Assembly: GCF_918797505.1 (NCBI RefSeq)
Contig: NC_092796.1
Location: 55,830,851-55,894,850, forward strand
Length of the DNA: 64,000 nucleotides
Direction of reading: 5' to 3'
DNA from: Bemisia tabaci
Lineage: Eukaryota; Arthropoda; Insecta; Hemiptera; Aleyrodidae
Positions 33,007-43,686 of the stretch are shown here, piece after piece. Every line of letters begins with the position of its first letter. Positions within the stretch are counted from its first letter, which is position 1. The notes below the pieces were generated by a model. The model was given only the letters and a program-made list of their open reading frames with translations. It had not been told where the DNA came from and did not search any database. Made by a program: the position numbers and the translations under genes.

Positions 33007-33622
33007 AATACGTCCAGTTAAGGCTCAGCATGACTCATTACTATTTTGTAAGTGTTCCTCATGGGGATGAACACCAATATTTGTTTGATTCGCCGTTCCT
33101 TAGATCAAAAAACGACGGTATCGTTCCGTGACGTCACCACTGAATGCGTCTGTGTATAAAAGAAATGAAAAATACGGTGGATGCGGGTGCACGAAAAAGC
33201 TTTTTGATGTCAAAGATAAAGTGCTGAAAGACTTTGTAAGGGTTTCAGTTAAAGTAGGTCTTATAAATTTAGATTCCAAAATTTAGGAGATAAAACACCT
33301 CCACAGAGGTTAAATTAGAGAATTTTGGAAGTGCATGTTTACATCTCTAACTTTGAAAAATCGGAGATTTTTCCTCTAAGAGATGAAAAGAATCAACCAT
33401 GCATAATGCATAGGGTGCTTAAGGGCGACATCTTTATGTGAGGAGAAGGTTTCCTCCGTTTAGCATGGCATGAGCAGGGGGGCGGAGGGGGGTGAGGGGG
33501 GTCTAATTAGCGTACTATTCAATAACAGAGATCAATGAAAGTACTGCTTTGCCGGGGGCGTCAAGAGGCGCGAAGAGTGCGTTCTACGTGAAATTCAAAA
33601 AGCTTCTTCGAAATACTACCTA
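33007..33622. other. intergenic, no gene
   Basis: No motif-bearing ORF. A G-rich patch occurs at 33477-33501. Confidence 0.4.
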
Positions 33623-33677
33623 TACGAGGTCTGTTAGATTAGAAACCGGATTTTGGTCATAACTAGCCACAATGCGT

Positions 33678-33947
33678 TCAAATTAGGTTTTCTTGAGCTT
33701 TCCTGATAGCTGGAAACATACTTAAGAACGCTACGTTCACAAATTTGAAAAATTCTGAGTAACTTCCTTGGTATGTGGCTCGAAGTAAGGCAACCTCAAG
33801 GGTGTTTTGCGATTTTATGTTTGACCGAACTTGTCTCTCTTTTTTCGGTCTTGCACTACATTTTTCAACCCACAAGGACGATTGGAGTTTCGTCTCCATA
33901 TCGTAGCCGTACACTAAAGTATTGTCACCGAAAATTATCCTATCCAA
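33678..33947 (-). pseudogene. mariner transposase fragment, middle part
   Basis: The frame contains GDNTLVYGYDMETKLQSS, then RPKKERQVRS, matching the region around the first catalytic Asp of mariner transposases. The usual GDE-T-W spacing is altered (GDNTLV), and the frame runs into unrelated terminal-repeat sequence. The other catalytic residues are absent. Confidence 0.85.
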
Positions 33948-34028
33948 AAAAGTAGGATCATTGTTAGAACGTTCAAGCAGCTAAAGGGAAATTGACATTT
34001 GGTTGGATTTTCGTTCAACGGACAACAA

Positions 34029-34331
34029 TCAAGGGGAAAGTGTACCTGAAACTCGATGCGTGTCTACATATTCTATCAAAATTGTACGTACAGATCTTTC
34101 AGAAATATTACTTTGTTCAACAAGCTCGAAACGACCATTTTCGAGCACTTTTCCCCGCACTTCTTCCACGTGACAAATGTCAGTTGCCGTTGAGGGACGA
34201 TTCCCACGCTCCTCATCTTTGACGAACTCCTGACCAGTTTTGAATCGTTTAACCCATTCAAAATGGTGGGAACATCTCATGCAATGATCATGGTAAACTT
34301 TACTTAGCGTATACCAAAAGTTTCGGTACAA
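34029..34331 (-). pseudogene. mariner transposase fragment, N-terminal DNA-binding part
   Basis: The 100-codon frame contains FEWVKRFKTGQE, DEERGNRPST and a segment ending SVRTIL, the familiar layout of the mariner N-terminal domain: first helix-turn-helix, Gly-Arg-Pro linker, second helix-turn-helix. It breaks off shortly after SVRTIL. Not a functional gene. Confidence 0.85.
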
Positions 34332-34797
34332 GGCATACCGAGTTTAAAACAAAATTTAATGTTGAATCTTTGCTCTATCAGTGATCGCATGATGAAAATC
34401 GCAAAACGCACCTGACTTACTCGTATTCAAGATGACACAGAATAAACACTAATCAAAATAAACAAAATCTTTGAACGAAGCGTTCTTAAGTATATTTCCA
34501 GCTATCAGGAAAGCTCAAGAAAACCTAATTTGGACGCATTGTGGGCTAGTTATGACCAAAATCCGGTTTCTAATCTAACAGACCTCGTATTACTGTGCGG
34601 AAAAACTGAGTGGTCCCAAAATTACCGAATTCATGTTTAATACTTTGCACATTCTAAGAAATTTGATGCTTTTTGAATTGAAGTATCATTTGAAAATAAT
34701 TGCGAGGATAACGGCGATTGTAGGCCAAACGTAACATCCCTCGCATCAGACTCAGCGAAATGTAAGAATTTGAACCGTTGTATCGATAGCCAAAGTA

Positions 34798-35020
34798 CGA
34801 AACCACGTATCTCAGTTGCGACGTTGCAGACTTCTTGTCATACTTCATTATTCCCATGGGAAACTAGCCGACGTAATTCCTTAATAATCTCCTTGATTTT
34901 TCTTCTCCATTAGTAGAATATTCTGTATCAATTTCAAGCTAAAAATTTTGCATGTTTCTCTTCGAAAAAAAAATAGGAGCGGAAATTTGGAATCGTCGCG
35001 ATGGAGATACGTGGTTTCGC
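34798..35020. mobile_element. ACGTATCTC-family MITE, intact copy
   Basis: About 223 bp, ends cgaaaccacgtatctcagtt / gatggagatacgtggtttcg. Next inward come gcgacgttgcagacttcttg on the left and aaaataggagcggaa on the right. Relatives: 9959-10135, 32150-32924, 23635-23896 and a fragment near 19490. Confidence 0.78.
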
Positions 35021-37217
35021 CCCTCAGCCATTGTTATGCTTTTTCTCGGGGATGAAGATTTGGCGTTGCAGGATTTTTCTTTTTGAATATTATCGGTAAA
35101 ATTTTAACGAAAGGCACTGACAGTTATTTACCAGAGAAGTGAAAAAGATTGCTTTAAAAATATTCAGTTTCCAACGCCAGCATAGCCATGTGATGGTTAA
35201 AATTAATGATTCAAATCCAATAGATTTTTTATACGACGGTTACAATGGTGCTTGAATGCTTCTATTTTAAATCCGTGCATGTTCTTGTTGCATAGCCAAA
35301 TAAATAAAGACGAGCTATAGTGATACCTGTACTCCGTGACAAGCAAGTATGTATCGTAAGAGTAAACCATTATCAACCAACCTGCAACAAAAAATAGAAG
35401 AATGCATTAGCCTTGAGGATAATGGTTCCATTCGCTTTTGGAAATTTATAAAATCAACATAAAAGCTTCTTTTTTGGACATAATCAGTACCTCTTTCTTG
35501 ATCTATAAATACAATCTGCATGTAGAATATTTTTGATAGGATAGGTTGACAGCCCTTTTAACGAGAGAGTTCTTGTGCTTCACATTAATGTCCGAGCAAA
35601 AAACAAAATGAAAGTTTCAAAAGGAACTTTCGAAAACATCAGACACTTCGGTTTTTTCATGAATAGTAAGTACTATGAACCGATTGCGGTTTGACGCACG
35701 CGCGTCGTTTAGCCAGAGTTGGTGAATTCAGAATAGGTGCTTGGATGAGATTTTTCCTCTGTAATGAGAATTTCCATTCATTCTGAATTTATCGCACAAG
35801 GCACATTCACCAACTCTGTAGTATAAATTAAATGTAATACAAGGGAAAATGGGCATTTGGGTTTGTCCTGATAAAAATCAATACTGCGGTATGCGGAAGG
35901 GAAGTAATTTCTCCTTGAACTCTCTATTTTAGAGGAGAATCCAAATCCACCTAGCTCGGAACACACACGTGCTTGGAGTTTCAATCTTACTTTGCAGCCC
36001 TAAGTCAACTCTTTCACCTCAAGCTACACCAGTCGATAGAAGCAAGCGGGCAATTTGCAATCTTCCTGCGTAGTTTTCGTAGTGAACGAAGGAAGGGAGG
36101 ATTCACTTTCTTCAACCTTGAAACAGCCAAGTGCGCTGCGCCGTGCCGCACTACATGCAGGGATGTTTCCCGTTCATAAATCAATCAATTCTTTTTCTCT
36201 CAAAGTACAAGACTTCCTCGTACCTTCTCTCCTTCCCAAAAGGAAAAAAAAGAAAGAAAAGGACAAAAGCCCTGAATAAATTCAAAGTTGATCAATAACC
36301 TGAGCGTCTCAGTGACTCGGTGAATAAAATATTCTCAAGACAAAATCCTTTGATATACAACATCAACGGTTCTCGATAAGTAGGACGAAAAAATATCAAG
36401 ATTTCCGAGCGAATTTCCATGGCTTTTTACGCTTACATAAAATCGTGCAACATTCCGACGTTGTCCAGGACCTTCTCGAGAGCTTGTCACTCTAAAAAAG
36501 AAGAGTGAGGAGGAGTACTTGGGGATATTTGCGCGACTTGGCACGGCTACGCTCATTACGCAGGGCCTCAAGATCCTACGGGACACTTGAGTAAATGATA
36601 CTCGACTGGAATAACGCCGAGCCGCTTTTTAAAGGGGAAGGGGTTCCCGCACCGTCGCAGGTATGACTCGATATTAAAGGTTTTTTACATTTTTCCTAGT
36701 TAAAAAAGCCACTCCGTCCCATTGGATACATTTCAAATCAAAAATCGAGGGGGGTGTTAGAATTTACACGGACACGAGAAACCTCGTTTCTTACTTTCGA
36801 GTTAGATTTGAGACTCTTCAATGGGTTCACCGTGTTTTCCTTAAAATTTTGATAAGAATACAAGTGTTGTGATGCTTGGTTTTACCATGGAAAATGGATT
36901 TATATCATCACTACCATTCCACCAACCTGGTTTTATCATTAATATGTTTGGGGGCAATCATCGCTATATGAGCATATCACATCGCTCATTGATGAACCCG
37001 ACACTGAAAAAAAAGTATGGAACATTTTACCTGAAGTATAGTAAATTCTATAATGAGTTTACTTGACTTTTGACACAGCAATACTGGGGGGTAAAATAAT
37101 GTTGATAGATATAATGTAAAATAGACAACCAGAAATCTGGCAGCATTGCGGTATTTGCTATCATAGATTATGTTGGTGATTAGCAGACTCATAATACTGT
37201 ACAGAGTGACTACTTAC
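35021..37217. other. intergenic; one small MITE, no gene
   Basis: A palindrome at about 35712-35820 (cagagttggtgaattcagaa / ttctgaat...attcaccaactctg) is the only repeat I can define. ORFs up to 83 codons lack motifs. Confidence 0.45.
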
Positions 37218-37501
37218 ACAGGCTGGTCAAAAATCTATGCGTTTACAGTACTTTTTCAGTACATTCCCAAGAAATTTAGTACCTCCTACGCAGAAAAATT
37301 CAGTACTTTTTCAGTACCTTCCTTTCACGAAATTCGAAAAATTTCAAAAATTTGGATTTCTTGCTCAAATTGGGACAAAGGTGACAAAAAATGAAAAAAG
37401 TCCCGGACCTTCTTACGGAATTCCGCACTTTTTCAGTACTTCCGGACCGCCATTAAAAAATCAGTACTATTTCCGGAAATTCCGGACCTGTAGACACCCT
37501 G
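37218..37501. mobile_element. CAGGGTGTC-family element, 5'-truncated
   Basis: Follows 13762-14061 over about 280 bp (ctggtcaaaaatc, cagtactttttcagtacatt, ggacctgtagacaccctg). The left terminal repeat is reduced to caggctg. Confidence 0.7.
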
Positions 37502-39984
37502 CTGTACATTAAACCATACTTTTTCTCAGCGAAGGTGTCTCATAACACGGAAAGTTGCTGAAATATGCCCTGAAATTCCCGTAAAACTGACGACCGTGGA
37601 TTGAAGACGGCCCGCAAAGTGCCGCATTTTCGGAGCCGCTTCAAGAAGTTACAATCACGCGAACGCACCAAGCAGAGAACAAGAGGAGAAGAGGATTAAA
37701 GCTAACTTGCACTTTCAAGCATGTGCGTGCCTTGTTCACACCCATGAGATGACGGAGAAAAGAGACAAATTTTAAGAGTGCCTCTCAAAAGTTGGCGTCC
37801 TACTTATTTTTCCACCTATTGTCTATTTTGTGCAATACGGCGATCCAAATGACAGTGAAAATGACAAAATACTTACAAGAACGTGGGGGAAAAAATTCAA
37901 ATCTAAGTGCGACAAAAGTATCAATCAGAAAATTTCAGGTACACCCTACTTTTTTTTAACTTTCCGGGCAAGAATCTATACAAACTAAGCATTTTGCGGG
38001 AAACAAAGCCAAAAAAATCAAAAAATTTCGATTAAAGTCAGAAGTTTAAGCTCTGCCTGAGCTGCACACTCTCCCCCCTTGGGCCCCCCTTTGGGTCTTT
38101 GAGTACATACTGATACTCATTAGAGCTCAAAATTTTGGAACTTTTTGGGCATGCTTTCTGTGCAAAATAGTGTAAACTCAGCACTATGTTACCACTTGGT
38201 AATATACAGTTCGGGCCACATTACTGGTGGTTTTTTTTTTCTCTCGTTTATTCCATGGTTCATCAGACTCTTGCAAAAATCCTGAAATTGCTCTATTTTT
38301 CAGGTGTCTGGCGATCTCCTCCTTGCATATTCTGCACTGTTCCAACGAGTGCACGGATTGACTTCGGTAGCATTCCCTCAAATTTTTCAGCTCGTGTACG
38401 AGAACTGAAGAGACTGAAATAACCAAATGGTCACCGGGCTCAGTTGTTTGAAATGTAAAGCACCATATGAGACAAAAATCACCACACGTGGTGTAGCTTC
38501 GAGCTATTTTTTGTTTTCTTTCGGCACTGTTTTATCCCTGTTCATACACGCACTTGAGATAGAAACGACAAAGCAGGGACCCATTTAGATTGGCTGCTGG
38601 GGCTGTTGTGCACACTTGCACTGGCAAAAGCTGATCATATTTATGCAAGTTGCAAGCAGACTGCAGAGAATGAAACTTTCATGCCCGGCTGAAAAATTCC
38701 TCCGTTTCAGCCGCATTTTCTCACGACTGGAATGGCAAACGCGACGCTTAGCGTCCTGCGACATGGCGAAAAAAAAAAGGAAAAGAAAGCTTTCGGAACT
38801 GACTTCCGAGGTTGTCGTTCCTGGTAGTTACGATGAACTCGCAGTGCATTTTATTTCGTGATTTAATTTTATTAAGCTCTTACTTTTTTATGTGATTAAT
38901 TTCGATTTTTTTAGGTTTTCTTCAAAACTTTGCATAGGAAATTATAATTGGAGCAAATTGCTTAAAAATGGGCGTCTGAGTATAGGGTACAATGTTACAA
39001 GTGAAACCTCCAGTGAATAAAAGGATTACGGGATATTAAGAAAAAACTAAAATATTGGTAATTTAATACATAGATATGACGTATAAAAACTAGCTCGGCC
39101 TTAACAAAAACTTACTTAAAAAACTCACTTTTCAGTTCTGTGACATAAGGTTAAATTTTTGAATAACCGAAGTGATGCAAAAAGCGCAATTTTTAAACCT
39201 TTAACTTTTATTTCTCAAAATCGAAATCACAAACAATTCTATCGCCTATACTTTGTTCACTGAAGTTTTCAACTATCTGTAATTCACATAATTTAGATGT
39301 GAACTATATCGATTTAAAATGCCCGGGTCAAAAAATAAAAAAATAAAAAAAAAAAAACACAAGTTAATTTCTAAACTTTTTGTCGTGTGTCTCGTCAAAT
39401 TGTTGTAGTAGTTGGTAGTAATTGTTGTTGTATAACTACGTTGCTCATTCTATACTAACCGTTGAGTTTGTTATGTTATGCTTAGTGTGTAACGTTTTAA
39501 TTATTATTATACGATGCCCTGATGGACCATCATTTCTGTTGATTCATAAGAGTATCTATCTCTATAAGGAAACTGACGGCTTGTATTTTGTCGCTAAAAT
39601 CAGCAAAAAATAATAATTCTTCACTGCAAAAAGTAGTCCATGTACGTCTAGGTCGAATAATTCAACATAGGTGGCAAAACAAGTAGCATTAGAAGGGTAA
39701 CGATAGAAATTTCAAGTAACCACGAGTAAAGTAACTTCGTAACTTTTTGCAGCCATCAAAAAGTTGTTAGGTAAGACGCTGTTTTCCTTCCGAGAAACTC
39801 GACTGAGAGGAGTTTCTTTGCCCACACCGAACTCTCCTCAACCGAGTTTCTTGAAAGTAAAGCAGTTCCTACCTCGGTTAGTTGCATGCTCATTTTCTCG
39901 TTTTAATTTTTAACTTTTTAGCTTTTTCTCAGTTGAGAATGGCCATGTAATTGGTCCGAGACGTCCTGGTTGTGTTTATCTATT
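37502..39984. other. intergenic, no gene; fragment of a poly-T-ended repeat
   Basis: Near 38198-38240, acagttcgggccacattact is followed by a T-run, matching in inverse the terminal piece of the element at 49334-49647. The rest is AT-rich with ORFs of at most 81 codons and no motifs. Confidence 0.45.
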
Positions 39985-40532
39985 TTCTTGGCCTTGTAAA
40001 CCCAATTGTTTTGTATTTAAAGTGTTTTTATCGTTGTTAAGCAGCTCTTAACCAAACAACTGGAAAAAGTTACGAGTTTTGGTCAAAGAAATTCGAGTCC
40101 TGCGGTGAGCCAAAATTCAAGAGAATTCTTAGCCAAATATTTACCAAACTGCTGAAGGGGGGCAAAACATTTGATGAAAGGGTCGAATTTGCTTGTTTCC
40201 ACAACTGTTGGTGAAATTGTCGAATTGCTTAGCTTTTTCGAGGAATTCCCAAATTTCAAGGTCGCCGGAAATTTCCCTTCCTGTCTCTCAGTCGGAAATC
40301 TTACATTTTCTTAGCCTTGTAAACCCAATTGTTTTGTATTCAAAGCGTTTTATCTTTGTTAAGCAGCTTTTAACCAAACAACTGGAAAAAGTTACGAGAA
40401 AGTTTGGTCAAAGAAATTTGAAATCTGCGGTGAGCCAAAATTCAAGAGAATTTTTAACCAAATATTTACCAAACTGCTGAAGGGGAGCAAAACATTTGAT
40501 AAAAGGTTCGAATTTTCTTATTTCCACACTGG

Positions 40533-40576
<44 letters not shown>

Positions 40577-40905
40577 ACATTGGATCTAGCGTCCAGACTC
40601 TTAAAAACATCGACAAGAAAAAGTTCTCTTGATTCAATCAGAATCTAGCTTAAATCAAGAACCAAGCCTCTTAATTTAAGCGAATTTCGTTTTGAGTCAA
40701 GCAAAAATCCGATTGAATCAAGAGTATTTTTTCTTGCCAATGTTTTCAAGAGTCTGGACTCCAGATCCAATGTGTTTTTTTTCCCCCAGCGCACAACTGT
40801 TAGTGAAATTGTCGAATTTTGACGTCGAATTCCGTAGCTTTTTCAAGGAATTCCCAAATTTCAAGGTCGCCGGAAATTTCCCCTCCTGTTTCCCGGTCGG
40901 AAATC
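39985..40905. repeat. ~320-bp tandem duplication, second copy split by a MITE
   Basis: Unit 1 is about 39985-40300, unit 2 about 40312-40905. Shared blocks in order: ttgtaaacccaattgttttg, aaccaaacaactggaaaaag, gcggtgagccaaaattcaag, accaaactgctgaagg, gtgaaattgtcgaatt and caaatttcaaggtcgccgg. Only unit 2 carries the CACTGGAAAA MITE, so the MITE came after the duplication. Confidence 0.88.
40527..40792. mobile_element. CACTGGAAAA-family MITE 2, with A42 expansion
   Basis: The family palindrome with its 5' A-run expanded to 42 A (40533-40574). The right end is altered to cccagcg. Inserted within unit 2 of a tandem duplication. Confidence 0.85.
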
Positions 40906-41270
40906 CATTTCGGGGACTCTGGAGCGTCCTCGTCGGGAGGGATTCGGGAGCGGAACCGGGGATCGCATTCGGAACGGGACGGACACCGACCGCGGGAAAA
41001 TGGGAAACGGATCGATCGGGAGGAGGGGGGCGGCGGGGGGCGGGGGAATCGGGGATCTCTGCACCGGGCGGCGCGGAAGCGGGAGTCCCTTCGGCGTCAC
41101 GCACCACGTGACGTGGCTCCGTTACCAGGCAACAGTGCAACGCGGGAGCGGGCGCCCGATGCCCCGATGCGCCGCGCCGCGCCGGGTCCCGGCTCCGGCA
41201 CAAACGGCACCTCCCCCCGACCGGCTCCCGGCTCCCCAACCTTGCATCTCAACGTGACACAATTTCCGTC
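40895..41270. promoter_or_regulatory. CpG-rich promoter-like region with X-box, E-box and CRE
   Basis: Strongly GC- and CpG-rich against its surroundings. It contains CACGTG (41105-41110), overlapping TGACGT (41109-41114) and GTTACCAGGCAAC (41121-41133), a match to the RFX X-box half-sites with a one-base spacer. A G-rich run at 41019-41048 could form a quadruplex. Frames on both strands stay open, as expected of GC-rich DNA. No transcript could be traced from it in the window. Confidence 0.45.
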
Positions 41271-41393
41271 CAATTTCTCAAAGGCTCAAACGAATCTCTC
41301 GACGCTCTCTGTTTTCGCTTAGGCGGAGGTCATCCGGATCAACATGCACGGAGAGAAAAACTTCGTGCGTGGGACCCGAAGTTTAGGTCATAC

Positions 41394-41485
41394 TAGGGGG
41401 CTACGCCCCCTGGCCGCTACGCGGCCCAACCCCCCAAAGGCGCTCCGCGCCATCAATGGGCCGCTTCGCGGCCCTATTTTTACCC
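41394..41485. repeat. array of four GC-rich mini-hairpins
   Basis: Successive perfect stems with three-base loops: GGGGGC-TAC-GCCCCC, GGCCGC-TAC-GCGGCC, GGCGC-TCC-GCGCC, GGGCCGC-TTC-GCGGCCC. All have the form GC-TNC-GC at the tip. The first is the Helitron terminal hairpin; the others lie next to it. Confidence 0.9.
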
Positions 41486-41662
41486 TCCTATCAGTTTTAG
41501 TTTTATTTTCCCCCTAAAAAATTACGATATGAGATATACTTTAATTTTAAACTTCACCTAAAATTACTTTAAAATTAAAAGGACGCGTTTTGGAATTACT
41601 GCTTGATGAAATATTGCAGTAAAACAATGTACAATGATAAGGGGTAATAGTTTAGAGTACTT

Positions 41663-41734
41663 GAGCCGGGGATCGAACCCACACCGAGTCAAGAATAGAC
41701 ACCTTCGACGTCTCAGACGACTCGGCCACCGCTC
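41663..41734 (-). other. tRNA-derived segment inside the Helitron
   Basis: On the minus strand ggtggccgagtcgtc resembles an A box of a Ser/Leu-type tRNA and gggttcgatcccc a B box, about 35 bp apart. Outer TTGAGC / GCTCAA could pair as an acceptor stem. The D and T stems have mismatches, so it is not scored as a working tRNA. Possibly a captured tRNA or SINE head. Confidence 0.5.
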
Positions 41735-42431
41735 AACGTTATGTCTTAGGTGCGAATCTTGTGTAAATAAGTGTAGAGTTGATGCGCAGGCTACACATCC
41801 ACTGCGCAACCTCTTCGACCACTGCGCATCCTCCCGCGCATAGCGGTGGCAGTCCCGGAGCATTCTGTAAATTCACTCACTTTTATAACGTGATTTTAAA
41901 AAAACCTGGGTCCTATTTCCAAAATCTAATTAAAGTGGGCTCATCTAGGGCCAATTACCTGACGATCTACACAAAAATCATGGAAATCGGCCCGGTAGAA
42001 CGCTCAAACGAACTATGACAAAAAGTATAAATTTACATTGTTTAAATGGGAGAATTCGCAACTTTACCACGTAATATAAAAAAACCTGGTTCATATTTTG
42101 AAAATCTGAAAAGAGTTGGCTAATCTAGAGACAATTGCCCGTCGATTGCCGCAAAAATCATGAAAATCGGCCCGGTAGAAGGCTGGAACTAAGCGTCACC
42201 AGTTACGCAAAATTAGGAGGTCTCGGAGCTTATAGTATAGATGGATCTCTAAAGTTTTCGGGTTAAGCATCTGAACACTTTAGGTCCAGCTGTCGAGGTC
42301 CGGATAACACATCTGAACCTTCAGTGCTTACATCTGAAGTACTTCGGTTTTCACATCCGAAAAACTTCGGTTCTCACATCCGAAAAACTTCAGTTCTCAC
42401 ATCTGAAGTACTTCGGATGTAAGAACTGAAG

Positions 42432-42756
42432 TAGGGCTGTTCAATCGGTTGTCGGTAAGCCACCGAAACAGTTCCGTTAAGAAAAAGTTACGATAAGAGC
42501 GCTCTTACCGACAGCGATCAGAGTTTTCGGAGCTGGCGAAAATAAGCTGTTGCCAATTGTACATCTATTTTACGCGCCGCCGCGCCAGGCAATCTGATAA
42601 ACCGACACACGGGGCAACAATGTATTGAGTGCGAGCTCTCAAAACTCCGATAAGGCCGGCTGTTGTCGATATCATCGCCACTGTCGGTACTGCCGCCAGT
42701 TTCAACAAGAGACGATGTCGATAGTGTTCCGGCAAGAATTCGTTTGAACACCCCTA
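42432..42756. mobile_element. hAT-type nonautonomous element, 8-bp target duplication
   Basis: 325 bp, ends TAGGGCTGTTCAATCGGTT / AATTCGTTTGAACACCCCTA, flanked exactly by AACTGAAG at 42424-42431 and 42757-42764. Both the end sequence and the 8-bp duplication are typical of hAT transposons. No transposase ORF. Confidence 0.9.
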
Positions 42757-42932
42757 AACTGAAGTTTCAGATGTGTGGTCCGAACCTCGACAGCTAGACC
42801 TAAAGAGTTCAGATGCTCGATCCGAAAACTTCAGAGATCCATATGACCTAAACTTCGGGTTTCACGCACGAAGTTTTTTCTCCGTGTGCGTCTTAGATTT
42901 CATCCGATCGGGCTTTCACGTTGACGACTATC

Positions 42933-43145
42933 CTGCCGTCCTAAGGAAAAACGCCGTATGAACCTCCAGACGTTGCCAAATTTCCTTCGATAAAAACCGA
43001 ATTTACTGGAAAAATTAGTAAAACAAAAAATCAAAATTTTCAGACGATTTAGTGCGCAATTTAATCTAAAATATCTGAAAACTTAAAGGAAAAATATGCA
43101 TAAATTTCGTCGAAAATACATGTTTTATAAGGGAAATTTGGCAAC
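42933..43145. mobile_element. CTGCCG-family MITE, right end lost
   Basis: Starts ctgccgtcctaagg and follows the family to ggaaatttggcaac, where the terminal 40 bp or so are missing. Confidence 0.75.
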
Positions 43146-43686
43146 TTATAATTTTTCTTTGGATTTCTGAAGAGTAAGTGCTACCAGATACTAACTGGTC
43201 CTTATGAAAAATTTTACCAACTTTTTGAGACGCAAACGCGGAGATGTAAAGTTCTTCTAGTTTCCTTGACGATGATCACATTCCGTAGGCAACTGCAGAG
43301 GTGAGTCGAGAGTTTTGGATAAGATGGACTGCAATTTTCATATATAGGAGCTACGATTCCTGGCTCATTTCAGAAACAGCATATATGCCATAAGTTTCCC
43401 TATCTGATAAACGCTTTTATAAATGAGCCTGAAATTGCAGTTCCCAATTGTAAAATGAGTGCAGATGATCGAGGCACCAGCACATAAATTCTAACTCGGT
43501 GACTCGGCTGTTACTGTAGCAGAGGAATGTTGTTTCGTCGTGAGTGAAGTTAGTACATTGTCGAATAAAATAATTGACGTACCAATTAAAGCACCGGCAA
43601 AAATTCATATTTAATAGATCGGCGAAAATGCGCGGCGTCAAAACTCAATTTAGCCAATAGAGCAGCGTTTCAGGGACGCGGCGCGG
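43146..43686. other. intergenic, no gene
   Basis: A 74-codon minus ORF at 43417-43641 lacks motifs. Nothing else recognised. Confidence 0.4.

Larger units (their letters stand above)
33623..34589 (-). mobile_element. mariner-family element, deleted and inactive
   Basis: About 967 bp with long terminal inverted repeats of roughly 112 bp, ends TACGAGGTCTGTTAGATTAG / CTAATCTAACAGACCTCGTA, in TA-rich flanks. Inside, on the minus strand, two transposase fragments match the N-terminal helix-turn-helix region and a middle segment of mariner transposase. The catalytic core between and after them is missing. Confidence 0.88.
41393..42241 (-). mobile_element. nonautonomous Helitron, 849 bp
   Basis: On the minus strand it starts TCTATACTATAAG and ends CCCCCTAG just after a hairpin (GGGGGC GTA GCCCCC); the host base is A before and T after. 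Host text on either side joins perfectly (aggtcata + tggatctc), so there is no target duplication. These are the hallmarks of Helitron insertion. It has no Rep/helicase ORF. Inside are a tRNA-like segment (41663-41734) and two diverged direct copies (about 41895-42010 and 42075-42190) sharing aaaaacctgg, caattac/gcc and aaatcggcccggtagaa. Confidence 0.88.
41347..42886. mobile_element. CACGGAG-family MITE interrupted by a Helitron and a hAT-type element
   Basis: Outer ends cacggagagaaaaacttcg / ttttttctccgtg. Removing 41393-42241 and one target duplication plus 42432-42756 leaves about 358 bp that reads through as a normal family member, like 12258-12577. Confidence 0.9.

Noticed and set aside
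41394..41485. Hairpin array as the telomere of an integrated parvovirus-like genome
   Set aside because: No viral ORF nearby; exact A|T insertion with TC and CTAG ends explains the block as a Helitron.
41663..41734. Functional tRNA gene
   Set aside because: D and T stems contain mismatches and the segment lies inside a transposon.
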